A DNA stretch of 41,327 nt from Porcipelethomonas sp964621265 (GCA_964621265.1 CAZULQ010000016.1:1-41327), one strand, 5' to 3'; counted from the first letter of the stretch, positions 16,146 to 24,819 are shown. Numbers and translations are program-made. Notes: generated by a model not told the origin, from the sequence alone.

Positions 16146-16473
16146 AATTATGGGAGAGGTCAGGTGTAACTTTATGACTACAGCAGCACATTTACTCAAG
16201 TTCATTGCGTTACGCACCTTTCCGCCTTCAAAGGTTTTTAGAAAATATGATTATCTTCCACCCGCCACCCGTTGTGTCAATATTGAAACAACGGCAGTAT
16301 CAAAAGCCGAAGCTGTGCGAAAAAGCGTGTATAGTCCCTAATATATACAGCAGTATCTGACTCAAAAATCTCACGTAAAAAAGCAGATTTTTTTGAATTT
16401 AGGTATTGACAAACGCCGAAAAATATTGTAGAAAGACACTGTGTTTTTTTAATTTCATATTTACTTCAAAATT

Positions 16474-18252
16474 TTAAATCATATAAACCTGCCCCGAAAA
16501 AGCGGTCATACTGAATGTTGCAGTTCTGTTCTTAATTTTCGGCGGCACTGTTTCTCCGAAGTTTCCGCCGAAACGTGGCTCATTGCTGTCAATCAGCAGT
16601 TCAAGGGAAGATATATCATTAAGCTTCAGCTTGTAATCCACAGCCTTGTCGGAGAAATTAAACACCGCAAGCAAGGTCTGATTTTTACTTCTTCGCAGGA
16701 ACGCATATACGCACTTTTCCTCGCTGTGACAATCCAGCCATTCAAAACCGTCTGTACCGTAATCATCGGCATAAAGTGCAGGATTTTCAAGATAAATGCG
16801 GTTTAGCTCCATAATATAGCAATGAAAAGCGTCGTGGTTTGGATATTTAAGCAAATCCCAGTCCTGTTCACGCTTCTCGTCCCATTCCCTGAACTGTGCA
16901 ATTTCGTTGCCCATAAAGTTCAGTTTCTTTCCGGGGTGGCAAAGCATATACAGATACAACGCTCTTGCCTGCGGAAACTTCTCCTCGTACTGACCGTTCA
17001 TCTTATGAATAATCGTTGCCTTGCCGTGAACAACCTCATCGTGAGAAAGGGGCAATATGTACTTCTCGTTGTAAAAATACATCATACTGAATGTCAGCTT
17101 GTGATAACAAGGAGTACGGTCGGCAGGTGATAAACGGAAATAGTCCAGCGTATCGTTCATCCAGCCTAAATCCCATTTGAAATCAAAACCAAGACCGCCC
17201 TCGGAAACAGGTTTGGTTACACCGCTGTATGCAGACGAGTCCTCTGCTATCAGCATAATATCGGGCAGACGCTTTTTCAGTCCGCTGTTCATTGTTCGGA
17301 TAAAATCAAGAGTCATCTTGTTTTCGCCACGCTCACGGTTTCCCTGCCAGTAGATAAGGTTGCTGACAGCGTCCATTCGCAGTCCGTCAAAGTGAAATTC
17401 ATTCAGCCAGAAGTATGCGGCAGACTGCAGAAAGCTTCGTACTTCACCACGGGAGTGCATAAAATTACAGCTGCCCCATTCGCTTCTGCCAACGTCGGAA
17501 TGAGGGTATTCGTAAAGAGCAGTACCATCATAATTCCACAACGCATAGTCGTCAACGGCAAAGTGCACAGGAACAAAGTCCATTATCACGCCAATGTTGT
17601 TTTTGTGGCACTTATCCACAAATTCACGAAGTCCGTCGGGATTGCCATAACGTGAGGTTGCGGAGAAAAAGCCAGTCGCCTGATATCCCCACGATTCATC
17701 ACAGGGGTACTCATTAAGCGGCATAAGCTCAACATAATTATATCCGTTTTCTTTCAGATAAGGTATCAGTAAATCCGCAAACTCGGTGTAGCTGTACCAG
17801 TCGTCAGCTTCATCGGATTTCCTTTTCCACGAGCCGAAATGCAGTTCGTAAATATTTACAGGTTTGCTCTCAAAACCGCCTCTTTTCGTCAGCCATTTGC
17901 TGTCCTTGAACTTGTATTTTCCAAGGTCAAAAACTCTTGAAGCTGTATTCGGGCGAAGCTCTGCATAAAAGCCGTAAGGGTCGCAGTGGTCGGTGAATGT
18001 GCCGTCCTTTTTGTAAATGCGGTATTTATACATATCTCCCGATTTTGCACCCGAAATACTGCACTCCCAGAAGTTGCCGTCATATACCTTATTCATTGGT
18101 GTTTCTGTCCAGCCGTTAAACTCACCGATAACTGAAATTTTAACAGCGTTGGGTGCAAAGGTGCGGAAAGTAACACCGTCGTCTGTCGGGTGAGCACCGA
18201 GATATTTGTATGCTTCAAATTCTTCTCCGATATAAAAGCCGTAGTAATCCAT
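16474..18252 (-). CDS. glgB: 1,4-alpha-glucan branching enzyme
   Basis: 592 aa from ATG 18252, placed by GGAGG just upstream. An N-terminal CBM48-like Ig domain (~1-110) precedes the GH13 barrel. Catalytic residues are Asp294 (GLRMDAVSN, nucleophile), Glu337 (LIAEDSS, acid/base) and Asp405 (LSHDEVVHGK); the HDEVVHGK signature separates it from pullulanases and amylases. It introduces alpha-1,6 branches in glycogen or starch. It is divergent from a TetR-type regulator and has no other glg genes beside it. It lies inside the boundaries of element A, an unusual cargo. It is shorter than E. coli GlgB because it lacks the extra N-terminal domain. Confidence 0.95.
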   Translation of the reverse strand: MDYYGFYIGEEFEAYKYLGAHPTDDGVTFRTFAPNAVKISVIGEFNGWTETPMNKVYDGNFWECSISGAKSGDMYKYRIYKKDGTFTDHCDPYGFYAELRPNTASRVFDLGKYKFKDSKWLTKRGGFESKPVNIYELHFGSWKRKSDEADDWYSYTEFADLLIPYLKENGYNYVELMPLNEYPCDESWGYQATGFFSATSRYGNPDGLREFVDKCHKNNIGVIMDFVPVHFAVDDYALWNYDGTALYEYPHSDVGRSEWGSCNFMHSRGEVRSFLQSAAYFWLNEFHFDGLRMDAVSNLIYWQGNRERGENKMTLDFIRTMNSGLKKRLPDIMLIAEDSSAYSGVTKPVSEGGLGFDFKWDLGWMNDTLDYFRLSPADRTPCYHKLTFSMMYFYNEKYILPLSHDEVVHGKATIIHKMNGQYEEKFPQARALYLYMLCHPGKKLNFMGNEIAQFREWDEKREQDWDLLKYPNHDAFHCYIMELNRIYLENPALYADDYGTDGFEWLDCHSEEKCVYAFLRRSKNQTLLAVFNFSDKAVDYKLKLNDISSLELLIDSNEPRFGGNFGETVPPKIKNRTATFSMTAFSGQVYMI

Positions 18253-18275
18253 ATTAACCTCCAAAAAGACGGTAG

Positions 18276-18354
18276 TTGTTTTTCTCTCTGAAATATAGTA
18301 TAATATAGAAAAGAACGGACTTCAACCATCGGTTTCGGACAACCGTCGGAAACC
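18276..18354 (+). promoter_or_regulatory. TetR-type promoter and candidate operator
   Basis: TTGTTT (18276-18281)-N17-TATAAT (18299-18304) reads toward the regulator. Downstream, GGTTTC (18331-18336) and GAAACC (18349-18354) form a dyad with 12-bp spacing, amid several CGTCGGAAA-like repeats. A regulator at this dyad could repress its own gene and affect divergent glgB. Confidence 0.55.
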
Positions 18355-18390
18355 CGACGATTATGAAAAACAGTCGGAAAGGATACCCTT

Positions 18391-18915
18391 ATGGATTACA
18401 GAATTGAAAAAACAAAGCGGAGTATTTACAACGCTTTTATTGAGCTTCGTGCAAGAAAGCCTCTTGAAAAGCTGACCGTCAAGGAGCTTTGTGAAAAGGC
18501 ACAGATAAACAAATCCACATTCTATGTCTACTATCACGATGTGTATGATTTGTCGGATAAAATCGAGAATGAGATTATTTCCGAGGTTGTGAAAAATCTT
18601 GATAATACCGAAGATATTCTTACTGACCCTGCTGATTTCAGCAGAAAGCTTTTTCTTTCATACAGTGCACAGAGTTCATTGATTAGCACCGTTTTCACAG
18701 GAATCCGTGCTGAACAGCTGCCACGAAAAATTGAAGCCGCCATTAAAGAAACAATCTTCACGCATTATTCACAGTACAAGAACGATATTGACTTCAATAT
18801 CAGACTGACATACAGCATTTACGGCGGATATTATGCTTACAAGGAATATTGCAGATGTGATGATGAGCGAGTTACGAGCATTATCGGGGAGCTGTCGGAA
18901 AAAGTGATGAAGTAG
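18391..18915 (+). CDS. TetR/AcrR-family transcriptional regulator
   Basis: 174 aa. The N-terminal TetR DNA-binding domain contains TKRSIYNAFIELRARKPLEK, LTVKELCEKAQINKSTFYVY and YYHDVYDL. The C-terminal half is a helical ligand domain (TetR_C_7-like) without a recognised ligand. AAAGGA precedes the ATG. The gene is divergent from glgB, so it may regulate glgB, although TetR proteins of this type often control enzymes or transporters lost from mobile DNA. Confidence 0.87.
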   Translation: MDYRIEKTKRSIYNAFIELRARKPLEKLTVKELCEKAQINKSTFYVYYHDVYDLSDKIENEIISEVVKNLDNTEDILTDPADFSRKLFLSYSAQSSLISTVFTGIRAEQLPRKIEAAIKETIFTHYSQYKNDIDFNIRLTYSIYGGYYAYKEYCRCDDERVTSIIGELSEKVMK

Positions 18916-19108
18916 GCTGTTTTCTCATTTACCCCTATACACCTAAAAATCGAATTCCACATTTTCCGCCATTACAAAGCAAGTCATAAAACTCAAATCA
19001 CCAAAACAAACGGTCAAAACAAAAAATATTTTGTATAATCAGAAAAAAATGAAAGAATCCTATTGAAATTATTCAAAATATGTGCTATACTAACACTGTT
19101 ATCAAAGG

Positions 19109-19126
19109 TGATAACACAATGATAAC
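19109..19126 (+). promoter_or_regulatory. Right-end arm-type repeat pair of element A
   Basis: TGATAAC at 19109-19115 and 19120-19126, period 11 bp, 118 bp before the core. Identical to the left-end pair in sequence and spacing. Probable integrase or excisionase binding. Confidence 0.6.
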
Positions 19127-19192
19127 AGGAGTCGAAGCACTCCGGATAATACAGACAATCTGTATAATAGAAAGCAAAAGTCGATACGAATT

Positions 19193-19210
19193 CTAAACAA
19201 ATCTGTTTAG
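19193..19210. promoter_or_regulatory. Remote copy of the XRE operator at the right end
   Basis: CTAAACAAATCTGTTTAG is the most symmetric member of the 18-bp operator family seen at 7963-8088, 11 kb away. Its presence just inside the right core supports the element boundary. Confidence 0.6.
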
Positions 19211-19226
19211 AATTGAACATCCGTTG

Positions 19227-19240
19227 CAGAGTGGGAATAA
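19227..19240 (+). mobile_element. attR core of element A (14-bp direct repeat)
   Basis: CAGAGTGGGAATAA, identical to 7300-7313. Here the in-frame upstream sequence is closed by a stop 8 codons before, as expected when only the core is duplicated. Confidence 0.65.
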
Positions 19241-19320
19241 TAACATATCAACCCTAAAGGGCGTATCTGCGCCGTTTGCGGCGCTTTTAAATGCCGATTG
19301 ATACTATTTTGATACTAAAA
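19241..19320 (+). mobile_element. Left-end remnant of a further EWE-type element
   Basis: Directly after the core comes a terminator hairpin GCGCCG/CGGCGC (19269-19284) followed by TTTT, then TGATACT at 19299-19305 and 19310-19316. That is a pair with 11-bp period starting 59 bp after the core, exactly the geometry of element A's left end at 7372. No integrase follows, so only the end survives. Confidence 0.5.
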
Positions 19321-19326
19321 AAATTA

Positions 19327-19354
19327 AGAGCTGACCTTGAAAAAGGTCAGCTCT
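19327..19354. terminator. Bidirectional terminator downstream of the GNAT gene
   Basis: 12-bp stem AGAGCTGACCTT / AAGGTCAGCTCT with GAAA tetraloop, followed by TTTTG. The inner stem GCTGACCTT is shared with the terminator at 24783. Confidence 0.85.
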
Positions 19355-19361
19355 TTTGTAT

Positions 19362-19820
19362 TTATATATGCTTAATCATTACATCATAACAGAGATAATC
19401 TCCATTTTCTGTTTTTATGGAGTGGAATTCTTTCGATATATATCCTCTTTTAAGATAAATTGCCTTTGCTGGCAACGAAGCGTCAAGGATAATTGTATTG
19501 TGGCTTTCAGATATTTTATTTTCGGCAAATGAAATAAGCTCACGTCCATATCCATTTCCCTGATAGTCAGGCAATACAAATAAACGGCATATTTCATTTT
19601 CTTTAATTGTAACAGTTCCTACCGCAATATTGTCACCACTAAAACATAAATATACATCACCATTTTCAATATCTCTTTCTATATTTTTATCACTGTGGTG
19701 GCTGAGAAAGAAATTTACTGCTCCGCAAGGATAATAATGCGGATAAATACTTTGAATTGTTTGTGCTGTTATTTGTTTTATGATTTCAATTTCGGAGATG
19801 CTTGCTTTGATAATGTTCAT
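19362..19820 (-). CDS. GNAT-family N-acetyltransferase
   Basis: 152 aa. Acetyl-CoA-binding motif A is CRLFVLPDYQGNGYGRELIS (Q/R-x-x-G-x-G/A pattern), preceded by a beta-strand with GTVTIKENE and followed by ILDASLPAKAIYLKRGY. The substrate is unknown (amine or protein N-terminus). GAGGAG is correctly placed. It lies just right of the element scar, 30 bp downstream of galT on the same strand, so the two may be co-transcribed from the galT promoter. Confidence 0.87.
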   Translation of the reverse strand: MNIIKASISEIEIIKQITAQTIQSIYPHYYPCGAVNFFLSHHSDKNIERDIENGDVYLCFSGDNIAVGTVTIKENEICRLFVLPDYQGNGYGRELISFAENKISESHNTIILDASLPAKAIYLKRGYISKEFHSIKTENGDYLCYDVMIKHI

Positions 19821-19850
19821 TTTTTCTCCTCGTTCATGAAAATATACTAT

Positions 19851-21341
19851 TTATATAGTATCAACAAATCTCAGAAATGCCTTTTTGCCCTCATCGTTTC
19901 TCTTATATACTCCTGCGTCCTCAAGAACCTCAAGGAACACCTTTCCGATTTCCTGTTCAAGAATTTTCCTTGCGTTATCCCTGTTGAAATCTGAGTGACT
20001 TTTCAGAATTTCTTCTGCCCACTTTGCATGCTGTGCAAGCTCGGGTATTGTGTGCAGATTATCACCACTCAGCATTGCGTCTTCGAGCATGACAATCTCT
20101 TTTGAAAGTCTTGCAGGGAGTACCGCAAGACCCATAACCTCAATCAGACCGATGTTTTCTTTCTTGATATGATGAAGTGACGGGTTTGGGTGGTATACAC
20201 CGAGCGGTCTTTCTTCTGTTGTAATATTGTTTCTGAGCACCAGGTCACACTCATAAGCATTGCCATTCTTTCTTGCAATAGGAGTAATTGTGTTGTGCGA
20301 CTCGCCGTCCGTTTCAGCAAAAATAAATGCACTTTCGTCTGTGTACTCTCTCCATTTTCTGAGTATATCAGCACAGCATTCCGACAGCTGCTTTCTGTCC
20401 TCGGACGCAACACGGATAACCGACATCGGCCATTTTACAATGCCAGCCTTAACGTCAGGGTATGACTTTATTTCAAATTCGGTTTCAACGGGCGCTTTTT
20501 CCATTGCAAAGGTGTAGTTGCCGCCCTGGAAATGCTCGTGACTTAAAATCGAGCCGCCGACAATCGGTAAATCCGCATTTGAACCGACAAAATAGTGCGG
20601 AAGATAATCCACAATATCAAACAGCTTTTCAAATACGGCATTGTCAATTTTCATCGGAATGTGGTTCTGGTTGAATACAATGCAGTGCTCGTTGTAATAG
20701 CCGTACGGCGAATACTGTAACTGCCATTTTTCGCTGTTTACCGTAATAGGAACGGGGCGGAGATTCTGTCGTGCAGGATGTGTTAAGTGTCCTGCAAAGC
20801 CGGCGTTTTCGGGACAAAGCTGACATTTGGGATAGGCTGACGCGGTTTGCGTTTTTGCAGCGGCAATGTCACGAGGGTCTTTTTCGGGCTTGGAGCAGTT
20901 GATTGTAATGTCAATCGTGCCATACTCACAGTTATATGTCCACTTCAAATCCCTCTCAATACGTCCCGCACGGACGTAGTTGAGCTTCTTGCTGAAGTCA
21001 AAATACCAGTCGGTTGCGTCTTTCGGATTTACTGCATAGCGCTTGTTAAATTCAGCAATAACCTCTCTTGGCATCGGTGTCAGAATACCCATAAGCTTTG
21101 TGTCAAACAGGTCACGGGAGTTTGCGGTGTCCTGGATAATGCCGTTTTCACAGGCATATTCAATCACAGGCGCAAGTATTTCGTCAATCGCCTCATCGCA
21201 GTATTCAGCGTTGCTGTCTTTCCAGTCGGAAAGCTTTAAGGCTTCCATAAGCTGATTGCGGACAACATAGACATCATCGTTTGTGATAAGTTCATTTTTT
21301 ATGGAATAATCAATAAGTTTTTGTACGGCGCTGTAAATCAT
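19851..21341 (-). CDS. galT: UDP-glucose-hexose-1-phosphate uridylyltransferase (GalT, Firmicutes type)
   Basis: 496 aa from ATG 21341 (GGGGTG upstream; GTG 21350 is also possible). This is the long class of GalT found in Bacillus and Lactobacillus rather than the 350-aa enterobacterial type. Recognisable features are YPKCQLCPEN, GYYNEHCIVFNQNH and the active-site-type GGSILSHEHFQGG. It transfers UMP between UDP-glucose and galactose-1-phosphate in the Leloir pathway. galK and galE are not adjacent. A promoter reading leftward (TTGATT-N17-TATAAT) lies at 21392-21420. Confidence 0.93.
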   Translation of the reverse strand: MIYSAVQKLIDYSIKNELITNDDVYVVRNQLMEALKLSDWKDSNAEYCDEAIDEILAPVIEYACENGIIQDTANSRDLFDTKLMGILTPMPREVIAEFNKRYAVNPKDATDWYFDFSKKLNYVRAGRIERDLKWTYNCEYGTIDITINCSKPEKDPRDIAAAKTQTASAYPKCQLCPENAGFAGHLTHPARQNLRPVPITVNSEKWQLQYSPYGYYNEHCIVFNQNHIPMKIDNAVFEKLFDIVDYLPHYFVGSNADLPIVGGSILSHEHFQGGNYTFAMEKAPVETEFEIKSYPDVKAGIVKWPMSVIRVASEDRKQLSECCADILRKWREYTDESAFIFAETDGESHNTITPIARKNGNAYECDLVLRNNITTEERPLGVYHPNPSLHHIKKENIGLIEVMGLAVLPARLSKEIVMLEDAMLSGDNLHTIPELAQHAKWAEEILKSHSDFNRDNARKILEQEIGKVFLEVLEDAGVYKRNDEGKKAFLRFVDTI

Positions 21342-21391
21342 GTTTTTCACCCCAAATTTTTTGTTTATCGTTACAGGTAATTTTCATTACA

Positions 21392-21420
21392 ATTATATCA
21401 TATCTGTGTCGTGAAATCAA
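21392..21420 (-). promoter_or_regulatory. Promoter of galT
   Basis: On the minus strand, TTGATT (complement 21415-21420), 17-bp spacer and TATAAT (complement 21392-21397). 21421-21600 shows no further gene or clear site. Confidence 0.7.
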
Positions 21421-21604
21421 CATAATCCTCGTGCCACACTCAGATAGCAATATCAGAAAATCCATGTTTCGTGAAGTGGCTGAATATATTTGCTTTCGTC
21501 AGTTCAGACAATCACAGCATACTGTATTTGTTGGAAAGGCACAATCAAAATAAACAAGATTGATAAAAACGAGAAATATGCAACAAAAAAAGCATAAAAT
21601 GACA

Positions 21605-21633
21605 TTGCGCTTTTTTGATTTATGGTGTATTAT
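21605..21633 (+). promoter_or_regulatory. Probable promoter of the esterase-dockerin gene
   Basis: TTGCGC (21605-21610)-N17-TATTAT (21628-21633), about 65 nt upstream of the ATG. The boxes are imperfect. Confidence 0.5.
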
Positions 21634-21699
21634 ATAGTAAGGTACTATGGTAAATATCTGCATTGGCAGAAAAAAGTTTAAAGAATAAGGGGAAATATT

Positions 21700-24600
21700 A
21701 TGAGTAAAAAAACACTGAAAAAAGGCTTTCTCAAAAAGCTTTTCAGCGGACTGACAGCATCAGTCCTCGCATTCTCGGGTTTATCGGCAATGCCCGAAAA
21801 ACTTGATTTCGGCATGGAAGCTCAGGCAGCAACGACTTCATGGAAGTTTGACCTGGGCGGCGGCGGTACCGCAAGCGGCTATACAGGCGTTTCAGCAGAT
21901 ACAGCTTACAGCGCATCAACAGGCTACGGCTTTTCGGGAAGCGTTTCCAATGTAACAGCAAACGGCTCGGGCGCTCTCAGCGACGCTGTACGCTTTACAG
22001 GTGGCACATTCAACGTTGACCTGCCAAATGGACTTTACCAGGTGACAGTTACAACAGGTAACAGTCCGAGAACCTCAATCAAGATGGAGGGAATGCTCCA
22101 GATGATTAACCTGACAGGTAATAATGCTGTCGAAAGCATTCAGATTCCTGTTACGGACGGTCAGCTCAGCATTGAGGCTGTTGCCGGTATGAATAATGCG
22201 CAGTATACAATTTCCGCAATTGATATCACACAGCTTAACACTTCGGGCGAAATGAAGCCGACAATCTGGATTTGCGGTGACTCAACCGTTGCAAACTACT
22301 ACAACACAGCAGATACATCTCAGCACGGCTGGGGACAGTATCTTAAAAATTATGTCAATACAAACGTTTTTGAAATCCGTAATATGGCGGCGAGCGGACA
22401 GTATGCCGCAGGCTTTGTAAACGGCGGACAGTTTGACGCTATCAAAACATACGGCAAAAGCGGTGACTATTATATTATCTCAATCGGTATCAACGATACA
22501 AACTATTCAAATGCTGAAGAATACTACAATGTCGTAACTGATATGGTTAAGACTGCGAAGTCAAAGGGCATGAACGTAATCCTTGTAAAACAGCAGGGAA
22601 GACACAGCGACTTAAACAGAAATCCTCTTCTTGGCGGACGCTGGTTCGGCGGACAGCTTGATACAATCGCAAAGGAACAGAGCGTTCAGGTTGTTGACCT
22701 GTTTACTGCATGGCAGAATTACGGTATAAGCATCGGCGGCTATGACGCTATGACTGATTACTATGCCGCAAATGATGACCTTCACCAGAGTGCAAAGGGT
22801 GCTGAAAAGAACGCTGAGCTTGTTCAGGGACTCATGAAAATCGGCGACACAGAAATGGACACAAGCGTTTATTACACTTTCAAGAACGTAAACAGCGGTC
22901 TTGTAATGGACATTGAAAACGGCACAATGGCAGAGGGCACAAATGTTCAGCAGTGGGGTTCAAATAACCTTACATGCCAACAGTGGAAGCTTACTCCGTT
23001 TGCAAACGGTACTACATATTACTATGTTCGTTCAGCGGCTGACCCGAATTATGTTTTAAAGGCTATGACAGGTTCAGACGGCGGCAACATTGAAATTGTT
23101 CCTTATACAAACAGCGACAGCATGATGCTGTTCCAGTTTACAAAGGTTGGCGACGGAACCTACTACATCTCAACACGTTCTTCAAGGGACGCTTGCTTTG
23201 TAGAGGTCGCAGGTGCAAGTACTGCAAGCGGTGCCAACGTTCAGCAGTGGGGCTATACTTACAGCAAGTGCCAGAACTGGCAGGCTGTTGAGGTTGAAAT
23301 CACAGAAGAACCAACTACAGAAGCGACAGAGCCTACAACAGAAGTACCACCGACAGAGGTTACAACAACTCCTCCTGTTACAACAGTAACAGACCCTGTT
23401 GAATCTGAAGAAATTATTATGGGCGACCCTGACAACGATAAGAACATCAGCGTTTTTGACGTAATCAAGCTCAGACGTTATATGCTCGGCGAATCTCAGC
23501 TCGATGACAGAGGCGGCAGAGCTTCAGACGTTACAGGTGACGGCAATGTTGATAAGGAAGATATCATAAGAATCAAGGACTTCCTCCTTAAAAAGGACGT
23601 AAGCTTTGCGGAACCGTCGGCACCTGAGGTTGTTGACCCTAACTACTATGCAGTTGACCAGGTTTGGGAACAGGGCGTTACAGAAACTACAAATGCAGGC
23701 TATGCAAATGAAAAGGGATATGTAAATCTCGATAACAATAATACAAGTAATATAACATTCACTGTAAATGTCAAGGAAAAAGGCAATTATATGACTCATA
23801 TCCGTTTTGCAAACGGCTCGGCGACTGACCGTAAGATGGCTGTATATGTAAACGGAGATACAGAATCATATTGGATGCAGCCATTTACAGGCACAGGCGC
23901 ATGGACAACATGGAATGAAATAGGAATTGTGCTTCCGCTTAATGCAGGACAGAATACAATCAAGTTTGCATCAGCTGTTGCTGAGGGCGGTCCGAACCTT
24001 GACTACATCAATCTTACACTTACAGATGAGCCATTTGCTGAAACATATGTCCCTGAAACAGATGATCCGATTGTTGAAGAAACAAAGCCTACACTTTTCA
24101 TTCTCGGCGACTCAACCGTTCAGTCATACCGTGCAAGCTATGCACCACAGCAGGGTTGGGGATATTACCTCGCTGATTACTTCACAGATGATGTAACTGT
24201 TGACAACCGTTCAATGGCAGGAAGAAGTACAAAGAAGGCTTATGACGAAGGCAGATGGCAGGGTATTGTTGACAGCATGAAGGCGGGCGACTATGTTATG
24301 ATTCAGTTTGCAATCAATGACTCAGGCGCTTCAAACGCTGACAGATACGCTCCTGTTTGCGGAAATGTAAATAATCCGACAGAGGGTTCATATGAATGGT
24401 ATATGACTCAGTTTATCAATGATACACTCGCAAAGGGCGCAACACCGATTCTTGTGACAACAGTTATCGGAATGAAGGCTTACAACAGCTCAACAGGCAA
24501 GTTTGAAAACAGCTATTCAAATTACTGTGACGCATGCAAGTCACTTGCTTCAAAATACAGCATTCCTGTTATTGACCTTAACACAATCATGGTTAACCAT

Positions 24601-24771
24601 TATAATTCAGTTGGCTATAACACTGCACTTTCATATCATCTTATGGGTGCGGTTGAAGGCTCAACAGATGGTACACACTTCTGTGAAAAGGGTGCAAACG
24701 TTGTTGCAGGACTTGTTGCAAACGCAGTCAAGAGCCAGAAAATCGACGGCCTTTACGGATATGTAAACTAA
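21700..24771 (+). CDS. Secreted double SGNH (CE12-like) carbohydrate esterase with lectin, internal dockerin and CBM35-like module
   Basis: 1023 aa. Signal peptide ~1-43. An N-terminal beta domain (~45-175) of the kind found in rhamnogalacturonan acetylesterases precedes the first SGNH domain (~188-383; GDS at Ser195, GIND, DDLH with Asp359 and His362). Next are a ricin/CBM13 lectin (~385-530), a Thr/Pro linker, a dockerin (575-640; repeats DPDNDKN and DVTGDGN), a CBM6/35-like module (~648-780) and a second SGNH domain (~797-1010; Ser805, DGTH with Asp990 and His993). It should deacetylate pectin or xylan outside the cell while docked on a cellulosome. The dockerin is internal rather than C-terminal. 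Confidence 0.9.
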   Translation: MSKKTLKKGFLKKLFSGLTASVLAFSGLSAMPEKLDFGMEAQAATTSWKFDLGGGGTASGYTGVSADTAYSASTGYGFSGSVSNVTANGSGALSDAVRFTGGTFNVDLPNGLYQVTVTTGNSPRTSIKMEGMLQMINLTGNNAVESIQIPVTDGQLSIEAVAGMNNAQYTISAIDITQLNTSGEMKPTIWICGDSTVANYYNTADTSQHGWGQYLKNYVNTNVFEIRNMAASGQYAAGFVNGGQFDAIKTYGKSGDYYIISIGINDTNYSNAEEYYNVVTDMVKTAKSKGMNVILVKQQGRHSDLNRNPLLGGRWFGGQLDTIAKEQSVQVVDLFTAWQNYGISIGGYDAMTDYYAANDDLHQSAKGAEKNAELVQGLMKIGDTEMDTSVYYTFKNVNSGLVMDIENGTMAEGTNVQQWGSNNLTCQQWKLTPFANGTTYYYVRSAADPNYVLKAMTGSDGGNIEIVPYTNSDSMMLFQFTKVGDGTYYISTRSSRDACFVEVAGASTASGANVQQWGYTYSKCQNWQAVEVEITEEPTTEATEPTTEVPPTEVTTTPPVTTVTDPVESEEIIMGDPDNDKNISVFDVIKLRRYMLGESQLDDRGGRASDVTGDGNVDKEDIIRIKDFLLKKDVSFAEPSAPEVVDPNYYAVDQVWEQGVTETTNAGYANEKGYVNLDNNNTSNITFTVNVKEKGNYMTHIRFANGSATDRKMAVYVNGDTESYWMQPFTGTGAWTTWNEIGIVLPLNAGQNTIKFASAVAEGGPNLDYINLTLTDEPFAETYVPETDDPIVEETKPTLFILGDSTVQSYRASYAPQQGWGYYLADYFTDDVTVDNRSMAGRSTKKAYDEGRWQGIVDSMKAGDYVMIQFAINDSGASNADRYAPVCGNVNNPTEGSYEWYMTQFINDTLAKGATPILVTTVIGMKAYNSSTGKFENSYSNYCDACKSLASKYSIPVIDLNTIMVNHYNSVGYNTALSYHLMGAVEGSTDGTHFCEKGANVVAGLVANAVKSQKIDGLYGYVN

Positions 24772-24782
24772 ACATCAAAAAT

Positions 24783-24815
24783 AAAAGCTGACCTTTTAAA
24801 GGTCAGCTTTTTTAT
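24783..24815. terminator. Bidirectional terminator between the esterase and MATE genes
   Basis: 13-bp stem AAAAGCTGACCTT / AAGGTCAGCTTTT (24783-24795 with 24799-24811), flanked by A and T runs. Serves both convergent genes. Confidence 0.88.
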
Positions 24816-24819
24816 GCTT

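Larger units (their letters stand above)
19063..19214 (+). ncRNA. Promoter followed by four consecutive hairpins at the right end of element A (candidate ncRNA)
   Basis: TTGAAA (19063-19068)-N17-TATACT (19086-19091) is a good promoter. It is followed by four perfect hairpins in 120 nt: 19097-19116 (TTATCA/TGATAA core), 19128-19143 (GGAGT/ACTCC), 19149-19165 (ATACAGA/TCTGTAT) and 19189-19214 (11-bp arms). No ORF is present, and transcripts would run out through the core into the terminator at 19269-19284. It may be a short regulatory RNA or a DNA structure used in recombination. 18916-19062 shows nothing else supportable. Confidence 0.5.
7314..19240 (+). mobile_element. Element A: ~11.9-kb integrative mobilizable element (EWE/guaA type)
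   Basis: Bounded by the 14-bp core repeats at 7300 and 19227, with 11-bp-spaced TGATAAC pairs inside both ends (7372/7383 and 19109/19120). It carries a complete mobility set: XRE repressor, excisionase, tyrosine integrase, MobC-like protein, RepA-like ATPase and MOBV relaxase. No conjugation (type IV secretion) genes are present, so transfer would need a helper. Cargo lies right of the relaxase: HxlR regulator, split-barrel flavoprotein, macrodomain, sirtuin, glgB and TetR regulator. Inclusion of glgB depends on the right boundary being 19240; that boundary is supported by the arm pair and by a repressor-operator copy at 19193, but a boundary left of glgB cannot be excluded. Confidence 0.68.

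Noticed and set aside
16150..16341. 63-aa frame between the sirtuin and glgB genes
   Set aside because: No ribosome binding site at proper distance, no family resemblance; possible remnant only.
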